Assembly (NCBI RefSeq): GCF_030418315.1
Contig: NZ_JAUHPV010000002.1
Coordinates: forward strand, 434,001 to 498,000
DNA: 64,000 nt
Direction: 5' to 3'
DNA from: Demequina zhanjiangensis
Lineage (GTDB): Bacteria > Actinomycetota > Actinomycetes > Actinomycetales > Demequinaceae
The notes below the pieces were generated by a model. It did not search any database. It had not been told where the DNA came from and saw only the letters and a list, made by a program, of their open reading frames with translations. The position numbers and the translations under genes are program-made. Every line of letters starts with the position of its first letter. Position 1 is the first letter of the stretch. Below, in pieces: positions 45,280 through 53,606 of the stretch.

Positions 45280-45915
45280 ATGAGCGATGTGGTGTTCGAG
45301 ATCTTCGGGTGGATTGGATCCATCCTCATCGTCGTCTCGCTGATGCAGGCGCGGATGCTGACCTTCCGGTGGATGAACCTGATCGGCTCGACGATCGCGA
45401 CCGCCTACAACCTGATCTACGGCATCTGGCCGTATGTGGCGATGAACGTGGCGATCGTGGTGATCAACGCGTACTGGCTGAACCGCCTCTACAAGGAGGC
45501 GAAGGACCCTGAGGTCTACAAGGTGATCCCCGTGCCCTCCGACGGCCCCTACCTGCGTCACGTGCTGACGCTCTACAAGGACGACATCGCCCAGTTCGCC
45601 CCCGAGTTCAGCGCCGAGCCCGCGGATGGCGTCGTCCGGCACTCGTTCCTGGTGGTGCGCGGCGATGAGGCCGTCGGCGTGGTCGCCGTGCGCGAGGCGG
45701 GCGACGGCGTCGGCGAGGTCGAGCTCGACTGGGTCAAGCCGCGCTTCCGCAACTTCACGCCGGGCCAGTTCGTGTACCGCGACTCGCACGCGCTTCCCGA
45801 GGCGGGCTTCCGCCAGGTGCGGCTGACCCCGCACGAGATGACTGACCGTGAGTATCTGCGCAAGGCGGGCTTCCGCACCGAGCGCACCGAATGGGTGAGG
45901 GACCTGACCGCATGA
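45280..45915 (+). CDS. YgjV-like membrane protein with C-terminal GNAT-like domain
   Basis: A 211-aa two-part protein. N-terminal ~75 residues hold three short spans (FGWIGSILIVVSLMQARMLTF, WMNLIGSTIATAYNLIYGIW, VAMNVAIVVINAYWL) like the YgjV/inner-membrane family. The C-terminal half (about 90-211) is soluble, with features of a small acetyltransferase fold (SFLVVRGDEAVGVVAV, LRKAGFRTE). The fusion is seen in other actinobacteria; function unknown. Leaderless ATG. Its stop overlaps the threonine aldolase start (ATGA). Confidence 0.65.
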   Translation: MSDVVFEIFGWIGSILIVVSLMQARMLTFRWMNLIGSTIATAYNLIYGIWPYVAMNVAIVVINAYWLNRLYKEAKDPEVYKVIPVPSDGPYLRHVLTLYKDDIAQFAPEFSAEPADGVVRHSFLVVRGDEAVGVVAVREAGDGVGEVELDWVKPRFRNFTPGQFVYRDSHALPEAGFRQVRLTPHEMTDREYLRKAGFRTERTEWVRDLTA

Positions 45916-47003
45916 CCATGACCGTCCACTTCGCGTCCGACAACTACGCCTCCGTGCATCCGGAGGTGCTGGACGCGATCGCGTCGGCCGACGGCGGCCA
46001 CGAGCCCGCGTACGGATCGGACTCGGTCACCGGCGCCTTCGACGAGGCGATCCGTGCGACCTTCGGCGAGCACGCCGTCGGCTTCCCCGTGTTCAACGGC
46101 ACAGGCGCGAACGTCACGTCACTGCTCGCGCTCAGCCCCCGCTGGGGCGGCGGCGTCATCGCGTCGGAGCACGCGCACATCCACAACGACGAGGGCGGCG
46201 CGCCGGAGAAGGTGGGCGGCCTGAAGGTCCTCGAGCTTCCCGCGCCCGACGGCAAGATCCTGCCCGCGCAGCTGGACCGCTACACGCCCGACCTGGGCGA
46301 CGAGCATCGTGCACAGCCCGCGGTCCTCTCGCTCACGCAGAGCACGGAGGTGGGCACCGTCTACTCGGTGGAGGAGATCACGGCGCTGGTGGACGCGGCG
46401 CACGCACGCGGCATCAAGGTGCACGTGGACGGAGCCCGCATCGCGAACGCGGCGGCGGCGCTCGGCGTGAGCCTGCTCGACGCCTGCGGAGGGGCCGACG
46501 TGCTGTCCTTCGGAGGCACCAAGAACGGCGCGATGCTGGGCGAGGCCGTCGTGGTGCTCAACCCGGAGCTCGCCTCGGGCCTCGCACACGATCTGCCGTT
46601 CGTACGCAAGCAGACCATGCAGCTCGGCTCCAAGATGCGGTACATCTCCGCGCAGCTGACCGCGCTCATGACCTCCGCTGACGGGTCGGGCGACCCGCTG
46701 TGGCTCCGGAACGCGCGGCACGCGAACGCGATGGCGGCATCGCTGCGGGAGTCGTTGCAGCCCTTGGCCAACGCCGGGACGCTTCGCTTCGCCCAGGAGA
46801 CCGCCGCGAACGCGGTCTTCGTGGAGATGCCGCGCGCCATCGCCGACGAGGTGCGACGCGACTACCGCTTCTACGACTGGCGGCCCGGACGCAGCGCTGA
46901 GACCGTGGAGGTGCGGCTCATGTGCGCCTGGGACACCCCGGCGGCGGACTGCGATGCCTTCGCTGCCCGCGTGCACGAGGTCGCGGGGTCTGAGGAGGGC
47001 TGA
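45912..47003 (+). CDS. Low-specificity threonine aldolase family (beta-eliminating lyase)
   Basis: A 363-aa PLP enzyme cleaving threonine/allo-threonine to glycine and acetaldehyde. HFASDNYASVHPEVLDAI, NGTGANVTSLLAL, EHAHIHNDEGGAPEKV, HVDGARIANAAAALG and SFGGTKNGAM with the PLP lysine. ATG 45912 overlaps the upstream stop by 4 nt; a start at 45891 would add seven residues. Its glycine could feed the glycine cleavage system, but the genes are not linked. The YchJ-like gene starts on its last base (TGATG). Confidence 0.9.
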   Translation: MTMTVHFASDNYASVHPEVLDAIASADGGHEPAYGSDSVTGAFDEAIRATFGEHAVGFPVFNGTGANVTSLLALSPRWGGGVIASEHAHIHNDEGGAPEKVGGLKVLELPAPDGKILPAQLDRYTPDLGDEHRAQPAVLSLTQSTEVGTVYSVEEITALVDAAHARGIKVHVDGARIANAAAALGVSLLDACGGADVLSFGGTKNGAMLGEAVVVLNPELASGLAHDLPFVRKQTMQLGSKMRYISAQLTALMTSADGSGDPLWLRNARHANAMAASLRESLQPLANAGTLRFAQETAANAVFVEMPRAIADEVRRDYRFYDWRPGRSAETVEVRLMCAWDTPAADCDAFAARVHEVAGSEEG

Positions 47004-47380
47004 TGGTCGCGTGTCCGTGCGGGTCAGGGCAGTCGTACGGTGACTGCTGCCGCCCGTTCGTGAAAGGCGAGCTCGAGCCGCCGACGGCCGAGTCGCTCAT
47101 GCGTTCCCGCTACACCGCGTACGTGCGGCGGGACGCGGGCTACCTGCACCGGACCTGGCACCCGACCACCGTGCCGACGACGCTCGATGTGGAAGCGGTC
47201 GAGTGGCGCGGACTTGAGGTGCTCGGCTCCACACGCGGTGGCGCTGACGACGACGAGGGCACCGTCACCTTCGTGGCGCATCACAGCACGGGGGTGATCT
47301 CGACGGGACAGATGCGGGAGACGAGCAGGTTCGTGAAGCAGGACGGCCGCTGGCTGTACGTGGACGGCGACGTCGACTGA
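47003..47380 (+). CDS. YchJ/UPF0225 family protein with SEC-C zinc motif
   Basis: A 125-aa protein: N-terminal SEC-C motif C-P-C-G-S-G..C-C (Cys4, Cys6, Cys15, Cys16) binds zinc, followed by ESLMRSRYTAYVRRDAGYLH and a NTF2-like YchJ middle (VEWRGLEVLGS, GTVTFVAHH, SRFVKQDGRWLYVDGD). Function of the family is not settled. Translationally coupled to the aldolase, so gene order is YgjV-like, aldolase, YchJ in one operon. Confidence 0.88.
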   Translation: MVACPCGSGQSYGDCCRPFVKGELEPPTAESLMRSRYTAYVRRDAGYLHRTWHPTTVPTTLDVEAVEWRGLEVLGSTRGGADDDEGTVTFVAHHSTGVISTGQMRETSRFVKQDGRWLYVDGDVD

Positions 47381-47425
47381 CTCGTCGTCCCTCGGTGGTT
47401 CCTCGATGGTTCGTCCGGACGAAGG

Positions 47426-47460
47426 TTGACACCGACGAGAAGCCTCAACCATCATTGAGG
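47426..47460 (+). promoter_or_regulatory. arsR promoter with overlapping ArsR-type operator
   Basis: -35 TTGACA (47426-47431), -10-like CATCAT (47450-47455, 18-bp spacer), 7 nt before ATG 47463. The inverted repeat CCTCAA-N6-TTGAGG (47443-47460) covers the -10 and runs to the start region, where an ArsR-family dimer would block polymerase. Confidence 0.65.
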
Positions 47461-47462
47461 CA

Positions 47463-48149
47463 ATGAACGCCTCGTCCTCACTGACCGACCGCGCCGCGCG
47501 CCATGCAGCGCTCGCCGACCCGATCCGCCTGCGGATCGTCGACCTGTTGACGCTCGGCGATGCCACCCCGGGAGAGCTGCGGGAGCAGCTCGGCATCAGC
47601 TCCAACCTCATGGCGCATCACCTGCGCCAGCTCGAGGCGGTCGGCATGGTGACCAAGCGCCGCTCTGACGCCGACCGACGCCGCTCATACGTCGCACTCG
47701 CCCCCCGCGCGCTCGAAGACCTGGCGCCCACGCCTCAGCTCGCGGCACGCCGCGTCGTCTTCGTCTGCACGGGAAACACCGCCCGGTCGCAGATGGCCGC
47801 CGCCGCCTGGAACGCCGCGAGCGCGGTGCCTGCGGAGTCCGCGGGCACGCACCCAGGCAACCGCATCTCATCGTCGGCCATCGCCGCCGCCGACCGCGGG
47901 GGCGTCACCATCCCGTCGGCCTCCCCCCGCCACGTGGACGACGTGCTCGCACCGGACGACCTCGTCGTCACCGTGTGCGACGCCGCCCACGAGGAGCTCG
48001 CCGACCCCAGCGCGCTCCACTGGTCGTTCGCCAACCCGTCCGACGACGGATCAGACGCCGCCTTCGACGCCGCGTTCGCGCTCATCACCGACCGCATCGC
48101 CCGGCTCGCCCCCACCATGACCCCGCATACGGAAGAGGCCACCTCATGA
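47463..48149 (+). CDS. ArsR-type repressor fused to a low-molecular-weight phosphatase/arsenate-reductase domain
   Basis: A 228-aa two-domain protein. Residues 1-90: winged helix of the ArsR/SmtB family (ADPIRLRIVDLLTLGDATPG, then LGISSNLMAHHLRQLEAVGM and a beta-wing). No cysteine lies in this domain, so it lacks the classical ArsR As(III) trap. Residues 98-228: LMW-PTP fold with the P-loop C-T-G-N-T-A-R-S (Cys102, Arg108). An arsenate-reductase domain attached to the repressor suggests self-contained sensing. Predicted leaderless, under its own operator. The next gene overlaps by 4 nt (ATGA). Confidence 0.85.
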   Translation: MNASSSLTDRAARHAALADPIRLRIVDLLTLGDATPGELREQLGISSNLMAHHLRQLEAVGMVTKRRSDADRRRSYVALAPRALEDLAPTPQLAARRVVFVCTGNTARSQMAAAAWNAASAVPAESAGTHPGNRISSSAIAAADRGGVTIPSASPRHVDDVLAPDDLVVTVCDAAHEELADPSALHWSFANPSDDGSDAAFDAAFALITDRIARLAPTMTPHTEEATS

Positions 48150-48571
48150 CCGACCCGACCGCCAAGCCTTCAGCCCTGTTCCTCTGCGTGCACAACGCAG
48201 GCCGCTCCCAGATGGCGCTCGGCTTCTTCAAGCACTACGCGGGCGAGGACGCGATCGCCTACTCGGGCGGCTCCGGCCCCGCCGAGGCCCTCAACCCCGT
48301 CGCCGTCGAGGCCATGGCGGAGAAGGGCATCGACATCTCGAGCGAGCGCCCCAAGCGCTGGACCGACGAGATGGTGCGCGAGGTCGACTCCGTCATCTCC
48401 ATGGGCTGCGGTGACACCTGCCCGTACTACCCCGGCAAGAAGTACGAGGACTGGATCCTCGAGGACCCGGCAGGCCAGGGCATCGAGGCCGTGCGGCCCA
48501 TCCGCGACGAGATCGAGCAGCGCGTGCTCGCACTGCTGCGGGAGTTCGGGGTGGAGCCGGCGGGGGTCTGA
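48146..48571 (+). CDS. arsC: Arsenate reductase, mycothiol-type LMW-phosphatase family
   Basis: A 141-aa arsenate reductase. P-loop C-V-H-N-A-G-R-S (Cys14, Arg20, Ser21), RWTDEMVREVDSVISMGCGD and the second cysteine in T-C-P-Y-Y-P-G-K (Cys88, Cys92), then YEDWILEDPAGQG. This is the actinobacterial ArsC1/ArsC2-like type, which forms a mycothiol adduct of arsenate. Coupled by ATGA overlap to the ArsR fusion. No arsenite pump (ArsB/Acr3) gene is in the window; the next gene is a phosphate transporter of the PiT type, which also admits arsenate. Confidence 0.9.
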   Translation: MTDPTAKPSALFLCVHNAGRSQMALGFFKHYAGEDAIAYSGGSGPAEALNPVAVEAMAEKGIDISSERPKRWTDEMVREVDSVISMGCGDTCPYYPGKKYEDWILEDPAGQGIEAVRPIRDEIEQRVLALLREFGVEPAGV

Positions 48572-48726
48572 CCCGCGGCGCTCACATCTCGCGCCGCCGG
48601 TCTCGCGGCGCACGCCTCGCGCCCCCACACCCGCGCACGTGCGCGCTGGCATCGCATGAGTGCCGAGATCGACCCCCGTGTCAGCACTGGTGCGATGCCA
48701 GGGCGCGCCGCCGTCGGGCGTCAACG

Positions 48727-48742
48727 CGGGACCTAGGTCCCG
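48727..48742. repeat. 16-bp palindrome CGGGACCTAGGTCCCG between arsC and PiT
   Basis: Perfect palindrome 155 nt after arsC and 97 nt before the PiT start, followed by TTTG. A short hairpin with CTAG loop is possible (terminator) or a regulator site. The rest of this 267-bp gap shows only GC-rich filler and the PiT -10. Confidence 0.35.
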
Positions 48743-48825
48743 TTTGACCCGAGGCTCCCCGGAGGCTCGGTGCCGTCGCGGCCGGATACCGCCCGCTCGT
48801 GGCCTCGCGCGCTCGTGGGACGGAC

Positions 48826-48831
48826 GACAAT
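48826..48831 (+). promoter_or_regulatory. -10 box GACAAT, leaderless PiT start
   Basis: GACAAT ends 7 nt before GTG 48839. Confidence 0.45.
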
Positions 48832-48838
48832 TGTTCCC

Positions 48839-50056
48839 GTGAACGAACCGGTGCTGCTCGTCATCGTCGTAGCCACCGCGCTCGCCTTCGACTTCACCAA
48901 CGGCTTCCACGACACAGGGAACGCGATGGCGACCTCGATCGCCACGCGCGCGCTCAAGCCCAAGCAGGCGGTGCTGCTCTCCGCCTCCCTGAACATGGTC
49001 GGCGCGTTCCTGTCGCTGACCGTGGCCGCGACGATCGCCACGGGCATCGTCGACTCCGGCGTCGTGACGCTCGAGGTGGTGCTCGCAGGCCTCGCCGGTG
49101 GCATCGTCTGGAACCTCCTCACCTGGCTGCTGGGCATACCCTCCAGCTCCTCGCATGCGCTCGTGGGCGGCGTCGTCGGCGCTGCCCTCGCCGCCGCGGG
49201 CTCCGCGGGAGTGCTGTGGGACGGCCTCATCTCCAAGGTGCTGCTGCCCGCGCTCATCGCCCCGATCGTCGCGATCCTCGTGGCGAGCGTCGGCACGGCG
49301 CTCGTGACGCGCCTCACGAAGGACGTCCCGCAGGAGTCCAACGACAAGATGTTCCGCTGGGGCCAGATCGGCTCCGCCTCGCTCGTCTCACTCGCGCACG
49401 GCACCAACGACGCGCAGAAGTCGATGGGCATCATCCTGCTCGCGCTCATCGCCGCCGGCGCGGTGCCGTCGGACTCGTCCGTGCCGTTCTGGGTGATCGT
49501 GTCCTGTGCGCTCGCCATGGCGCTCGGCACGTACACGGGAGGCTGGCGCGTGATCCGCACGCTCGGCAAGGGCCTCGTCGAGCTCGAGTCGCGTCAGGGC
49601 ATGGCCGCCGAGACGTCGTCGGCCGCCGTGATCCTGCTGTCGAGCCACTTCGGCTACTCGCTGTCCACCACGCACGTGGCGACCGGCTCGATCCTCGGGT
49701 CGGGGGTCGGCATGCGCGGCGCGAAGGTCCGCTGGGGCGTGGCCGGACGCATGTTCTCGGCGTGGCTCATCACCGTACCCGCGGCGGGCGCCGTCGGCGC
49801 ACTGTTCTATGGGATCGACACGTTCGTCGGCGGCGACGTCGGCTCGTACGTGGTGTTCGGCCTTCTGCTCATCTCCGCCGCGGTGTTCTACGTGCTGTCT
49901 CGCCGCGAGCCCGTCGGCCACCACAACGTCAACCACGAGTGGGAGCCGGGCGAGCAGGCCGACGAGATCGTCGCCGAGGCCGTCGAGGCCCACGATGTGG
50001 AGCTCATCGCCGAGGGCACCGGCGCGGGCGCAGGCGGGAAGCGTGATCAGGCATGA
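48839..50056 (+). CDS. PiT family inorganic phosphate transporter
   Basis: A 405-aa membrane protein importing phosphate with protons. The duplicated PiT signature is present: FTNGFHDTGNAMATSIATRA in the first half and SLAHGTNDAQKSMGIILLAL in the second, with GIPSSSSHALVGG-like and STTHVATGSI sites between. About 10-11 spans. GTG 48839 is chosen because GACAAT lies at leaderless spacing. Overlaps the next small gene by 4 nt (ATGA). Confidence 0.93.
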   Translation: MNEPVLLVIVVATALAFDFTNGFHDTGNAMATSIATRALKPKQAVLLSASLNMVGAFLSLTVAATIATGIVDSGVVTLEVVLAGLAGGIVWNLLTWLLGIPSSSSHALVGGVVGAALAAAGSAGVLWDGLISKVLLPALIAPIVAILVASVGTALVTRLTKDVPQESNDKMFRWGQIGSASLVSLAHGTNDAQKSMGIILLALIAAGAVPSDSSVPFWVIVSCALAMALGTYTGGWRVIRTLGKGLVELESRQGMAAETSSAAVILLSSHFGYSLSTTHVATGSILGSGVGMRGAKVRWGVAGRMFSAWLITVPAAGAVGALFYGIDTFVGGDVGSYVVFGLLLISAAVFYVLSRREPVGHHNVNHEWEPGEQADEIVAEAVEAHDVELIAEGTGAGAGGKRDQA

Positions 50057-50289
50057 GCGAGTACATCGAGTGGAGCGCGCTCGGACAGGTGGTCCTGTTC
50101 GGGCTGATCGTCGGCGCAGGGCTTCCGGCACTGTTCGCCGTGGGTGTGCGTGCCCTCGCCGGCACCGGCGCGCGTGACGAGGACGGGCATGTCCGCGGGA
50201 GTCGGGCCGCCGTCGCGATCGCGTGCTTCGCCGTGATCATCGCGGCGATCGTCGGCGCGATCGTCTACATCGCAGCGGGCGGCCACTAG
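50053..50289 (+). CDS. Small two-span membrane protein coupled to PiT
   Basis: A 78-aa protein with two hydrophobic segments (about 11-33 and 53-75) joined by a charged loop (GTGARDEDGHVRGSR). Start overlaps the PiT stop (ATGA), so it is made with the transporter. Small proteins of this kind often accompany PiT genes in actinobacteria; a stabilising or regulatory subunit role is inference. Confidence 0.75.
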   Translation: MSEYIEWSALGQVVLFGLIVGAGLPALFAVGVRALAGTGARDEDGHVRGSRAAVAIACFAVIIAAIVGAIVYIAAGGH

Positions 50290-50327
50290 GCCCAGGCGGC
50301 TCCTCGCCCGGGCCTCGCTCCTCTCGG

Positions 50328-51374
50328 CTAGTCGCGCAGCGAGTCGATGTCGATGACGTAGCGGTAGCGCACGTCGCCGCGCACCACGCGCTCCCAGGCC
50401 TCGTTGATCTGGTCGGCGGAGATGACCTCGATCTCGGGCACCACGTCGTTCTCGGCGCAGAACTCGAGCATCTCGGCGGTCTCGGCGATGCCGCCGATGC
50501 TTGAGCCCGCGAAACGACGCCGGTTGGTGAAGAGCGTGAACAGCGTGACCTGGGCGGGCTCGGGCGGCGCTCCCACGCTGACGAAGGTGCCGTTGAGGTC
50601 CAGCAGGCCCAGGTAGTCGTCGATCGCCAAGGGCGCGCTCACGGTGTTGAGGATGACGTCGAAGCTGCGGGCGAGCGTCGTGAAGGTCTCGGGGTCGCTC
50701 GTGGCATAGAAGTGGTCCGCGCCGAACGCGAGCCCATCGTCCTTCTTGCGCAGCGACTGCGAGAGGACGGTCACCTCGGCACCCATGGCGTGCGCGAGCT
50801 TGACGGCCAGGTGGCCCAGTCCGCCCATGCCGACCACCGCGACGCGGACGCCGGGGCCCACCTTCCAGTGGGAGAGCGGCGAGTAGGTGGTGATGCCGGC
50901 GCACAGCAGCGGTGCGGCCTTGTCGAGCGGAAGGGCGTCGGGGATGGCGAGCACGAAGTCCTCGGCGACCACCACGTCGGTCGCATAGCCGCCCTGGGTG
51001 ATGGTGCCATCCTCGTCCACGGCGCCGTAAGTGGCGACGAAGCCCTTCTCGCAGTACTGCTCGTGCCCCGCCTTGCAGTTGGCGCATTCGCGGCACGAGC
51101 CGACCATGCAGCCCACGCCGACGCGGTCGCCGACGCTGTGTCGCGTGACCTCGGAGCCGACCGCCGTGACGACCCCGGTGATCTCGTGGCCGACGGCGAG
51201 GGGGTACTCCATCTGTCCCCACTCGTCACGGGCGGTGTGGATGTCGGAGTGGCACACGCCCGCCCATGCGATCTCGATCGCGACGTCGCGCGGTCCCGGG
51301 TCTCGTCGGGTGACGGTGCCGCGCTCAAGAGGGGCAGTCGGGGAGGTGGCGACGATCGCGTTCACGACGGACAT
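50328..51374 (-). CDS. Zinc-dependent NAD(P) alcohol dehydrogenase, YahK/cinnamyl-alcohol type
   Basis: A 348-aa medium-chain dehydrogenase. Catalytic zinc ligands Cys41 (CHSD), His63-Glu64 (GHE) and a Cys near 157 (APLLCAG); structural zinc cysteines Cys94, Cys97, Cys100 and Cys108; Rossmann motif [15 protein letters not shown]. The pattern fits broad-specificity aldehyde reductases (YahK, AdhC). ATG with AAGGA upstream. Its promoter (TTGCCA / TATTGT) contains an inverted repeat. Confidence 0.9.
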   Translation of the reverse strand: MSVVNAIVATSPTAPLERGTVTRRDPGPRDVAIEIAWAGVCHSDIHTARDEWGQMEYPLAVGHEITGVVTAVGSEVTRHSVGDRVGVGCMVGSCRECANCKAGHEQYCEKGFVATYGAVDEDGTITQGGYATDVVVAEDFVLAIPDALPLDKAAPLLCAGITTYSPLSHWKVGPGVRVAVVGMGGLGHLAVKLAHAMGAEVTVLSQSLRKKDDGLAFGADHFYATSDPETFTTLARSFDVILNTVSAPLAIDDYLGLLDLNGTFVSVGAPPEPAQVTLFTLFTNRRRFAGSSIGGIAETAEMLEFCAENDVVPEIEVISADQINEAWERVVRGDVRYRYVIDIDSLRD

Positions 51375-51426
51375 GAGGTTCCTTCAGATCGGTGTCGACG
51401 ATGCGCACGGCATCGGGCTCGCACCC

Positions 51427-51457
51427 ACAATACCGGTCGGCGATTGGTATTTGGCAA
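51427..51457 (-). promoter_or_regulatory. adh promoter with internal inverted repeat
   Basis: Minus-strand TTGCCA (51452-51457) and TATTGT (51427-51432), 19 bp apart, precede the dehydrogenase. AATACC (51429-51434) and GGTATT (51446-51451) form an inverted repeat with 11 bp between, overlapping both elements; a repressor operator is plausible. Confidence 0.4.
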
Positions 51458-51567
51458 CCCGAGAGGCCCCCTCCCCCTCCGCACTCCCGATAGAGCGCTC
51501 CCGCTGCGCGGAAACTGCACCGAAACACCCCTGTGGTGGACTTCTCGCCGACACCGAGGAGGTCCCC

Positions 51568-52941
51568 ATGGCCGTGCAGATCCTGACAGCCGACATCTTC
51601 GTCCCAATGGACGCCGATCGCAGCGTGCTCACGGACTCGGGTTTCGCGCACGACGACGGCACGATCGTCGCCGTCGGCACCTCCGACGAGCTGACCGCCG
51701 CCTACCCCGACGCCCCCGCGCGGCACCTCGCGGATCACGTCCTCATGCCCGGCCTCGTCAACGCGCACCACCACTCCGGCATGCTGCGCGGCACCGCCGA
51801 GCACCTCCCCGTGTGGGAATGGCTGCGCCTGCACATCGACCCCATGCACCGCGTCCTCACCCCGGAGGACGCCGAGGCCGCGTCGTGGCTCTGTTACGCG
51901 GAGGGCCTGCTCTCGGGCTCCACCACCGTCGTCGACATGTGGCGCTACATGGACGGCGCGGCCCGCGCGGCGTCGGCCCTGGGCAACCGCGTCGTCACCG
52001 TCAACTACGTGGGCGAGCACCCCGACTACGACTACTTCGACACGCTCGACGACAACGAGCGGATGCTCAAGGAGTGGTCAGGCGCGGCAGACGGGCGGAT
52101 CATGCCGTGGGTGGGGCTCGAGCACCCCTTCTACGCGGACGACGCGGGCCAGCGCCGGGCGATCGCGCTCGCGCAGCAGTACGGCACCGGCCTGTACACG
52201 CACTGCTCCGAGTCCGAGCTCGACGTGCAGCTGTTCCTGGAGCGCACGGGCAAGCGGCCCATGCCCGCGCTCGAGTCCCTGAGCTTCTTCGACACCCCGC
52301 AGACGATGATCGCCCACGCCGTCTGGCTCGACGAGTCCGAGGTGGAGCTGATCGCGTCGCACGGCGTCAGCGCCTCGCACAACCCCGTCAGCAACATGAA
52401 GCTCGCGAGCGGCTTCGCGCCCGTCGCGGAGATGCTGGCCGCAGGGGTCGCCGTCGGCATCGGCACCGACGGCGAGAAGGAGAACAACAACCTGGACATG
52501 TTCGAGGAGATGAAGGTCGCCTCCCTCATGGGGAAGCTCCGAGCGATGGACGCCGCCGCGATGGACTCGTGGCAGGTGCTCGAGATGGCCACCACCGGCG
52601 GCGCGCGGGCGATCGGCCAGGGGGACCGGCTCGGCTCGCTCGAGGTCGGCAAGCAGGCCGACGCAGTCGCCGTCCGCACGGACACTCCGCGCATGACGCC
52701 GCTGCTCCCGTCGGGCCCCTACGCGAACATCCACCACAACCTGGTGCACGCCGTCCGGGGCTCGGACGTCACCCTCACCATGGTCGCCGGGAAGGTCGTC
52801 GTGGACGACGGCGAGCTCACCACCGCGGACATGCCCGAGCTCATCCAGCGGGTACGCGACCGCGTCCCCGACCTGTTCGCGCGCCGTACCGCCTACCTCG
52901 AGGAATCCGGCGAGCAGACGGGGCTGATGAGCCCTCACTAG
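51568..52941 (+). CDS. Amidohydrolase of the SAH/MTA deaminase-TRZ family
   Basis: A 457-aa metal-dependent hydrolase. Metal ligands: H-x-H at His67/His69 (PGLVNAHHHSGM), His in YTHCSESE, His in IAHAVWLD and Asp in GIGTDGEKENN. N-terminal beta domain with ILTADIFVPMD and a C-terminal return strand (VTLTMVAGKVVVDDGE). These match deaminases/chlorohydrolases acting on purine- or triazine-like rings (SAH or methylthioadenosine deaminase); exact substrate unknown. ATG 51568 with GAGGAGG upstream. Divergent from the dehydrogenase. Confidence 0.87.
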   Translation: MAVQILTADIFVPMDADRSVLTDSGFAHDDGTIVAVGTSDELTAAYPDAPARHLADHVLMPGLVNAHHHSGMLRGTAEHLPVWEWLRLHIDPMHRVLTPEDAEAASWLCYAEGLLSGSTTVVDMWRYMDGAARAASALGNRVVTVNYVGEHPDYDYFDTLDDNERMLKEWSGAADGRIMPWVGLEHPFYADDAGQRRAIALAQQYGTGLYTHCSESELDVQLFLERTGKRPMPALESLSFFDTPQTMIAHAVWLDESEVELIASHGVSASHNPVSNMKLASGFAPVAEMLAAGVAVGIGTDGEKENNNLDMFEEMKVASLMGKLRAMDAAAMDSWQVLEMATTGGARAIGQGDRLGSLEVGKQADAVAVRTDTPRMTPLLPSGPYANIHHNLVHAVRGSDVTLTMVAGKVVVDDGELTTADMPELIQRVRDRVPDLFARRTAYLEESGEQTGLMSPH

Positions 52942-53037
52942 GGCGCGACGGAGCGTCGCTGTACCTGGGCGTCGAAGTCCGGTAGACATCCAGTAGGCAG
53001 CGGCCGCAACGACGCGACGCCGCGCGAAGGGAGAGTC

Positions 53038-53529
53038 ATGCCGCACACCCACCAGGACCTCGCCGCCCAGGTGGCCGCGCTTCGCGAGCAGGAGAGCAGC
53101 CTCGCGCTCACGCGCTTCACCCACGACGACGCGTGGGCGCTGGGCTCCTGGATCGTCGAGCGCGGGCGGGCCGAGTCGCTCGGCATCACCGTCGACATCC
53201 GCAAGGGCGACCAGCAGGTGTTCCACGTGGCGCTCGCCGGCACCACGCCTGACAACGACGACTGGATCGCGCGGAAGATTCGCACGGTGCGCCGCTTCGA
53301 GACCTCGAGCCTCATCGTCGGCCGCTCGCACGCCGCCAAGGGGCGCGACTTCAACGACACCACGAAGCTCCCCTTCACCGAGTACGTGGCGCACGGAGGT
53401 TGCGTGCCCGTGCTGATCGACGGCGTCGGAATGGTCGGCACGCTCACCGTGTCCGGGCTCGCGCAGCAGGACGACCACGCGCTCGCCGTCGAGGCGCTGC
53501 AGTGGCTGAAGGCGCGCCCCGCGCAGTAG
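53038..53529 (+). CDS. UPF0303 family protein (GlcG/HbpS-like heme-binding fold)
   Basis: A 163-aa soluble protein of the UPF0303 family (YBR137W-like, related in fold to GlcG/HbpS). Recognised by FTHDDAWALGSWIVERG, VDIRKGDQQVFHVALAGTTPD, NDDWIARKIRTVRRF and the C-terminal GGCVPVLIDGVGMVGTLTVS. Annotations as heme-degrading exist for relatives but are not shown for this branch. ATG with GGGAGAG upstream. 96 nt after the amidohydrolase. Confidence 0.82.
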   Translation: MPHTHQDLAAQVAALREQESSLALTRFTHDDAWALGSWIVERGRAESLGITVDIRKGDQQVFHVALAGTTPDNDDWIARKIRTVRRFETSSLIVGRSHAAKGRDFNDTTKLPFTEYVAHGGCVPVLIDGVGMVGTLTVSGLAQQDDHALAVEALQWLKARPAQ

Positions 53530-53606
53530 TCGTCCGGGAACGAAGGCGCGTCCCCGCTGGTTATGTGGGGTGACACCAGTCGACCGCGGGGAGGCGTGCG
53601 ACCACG

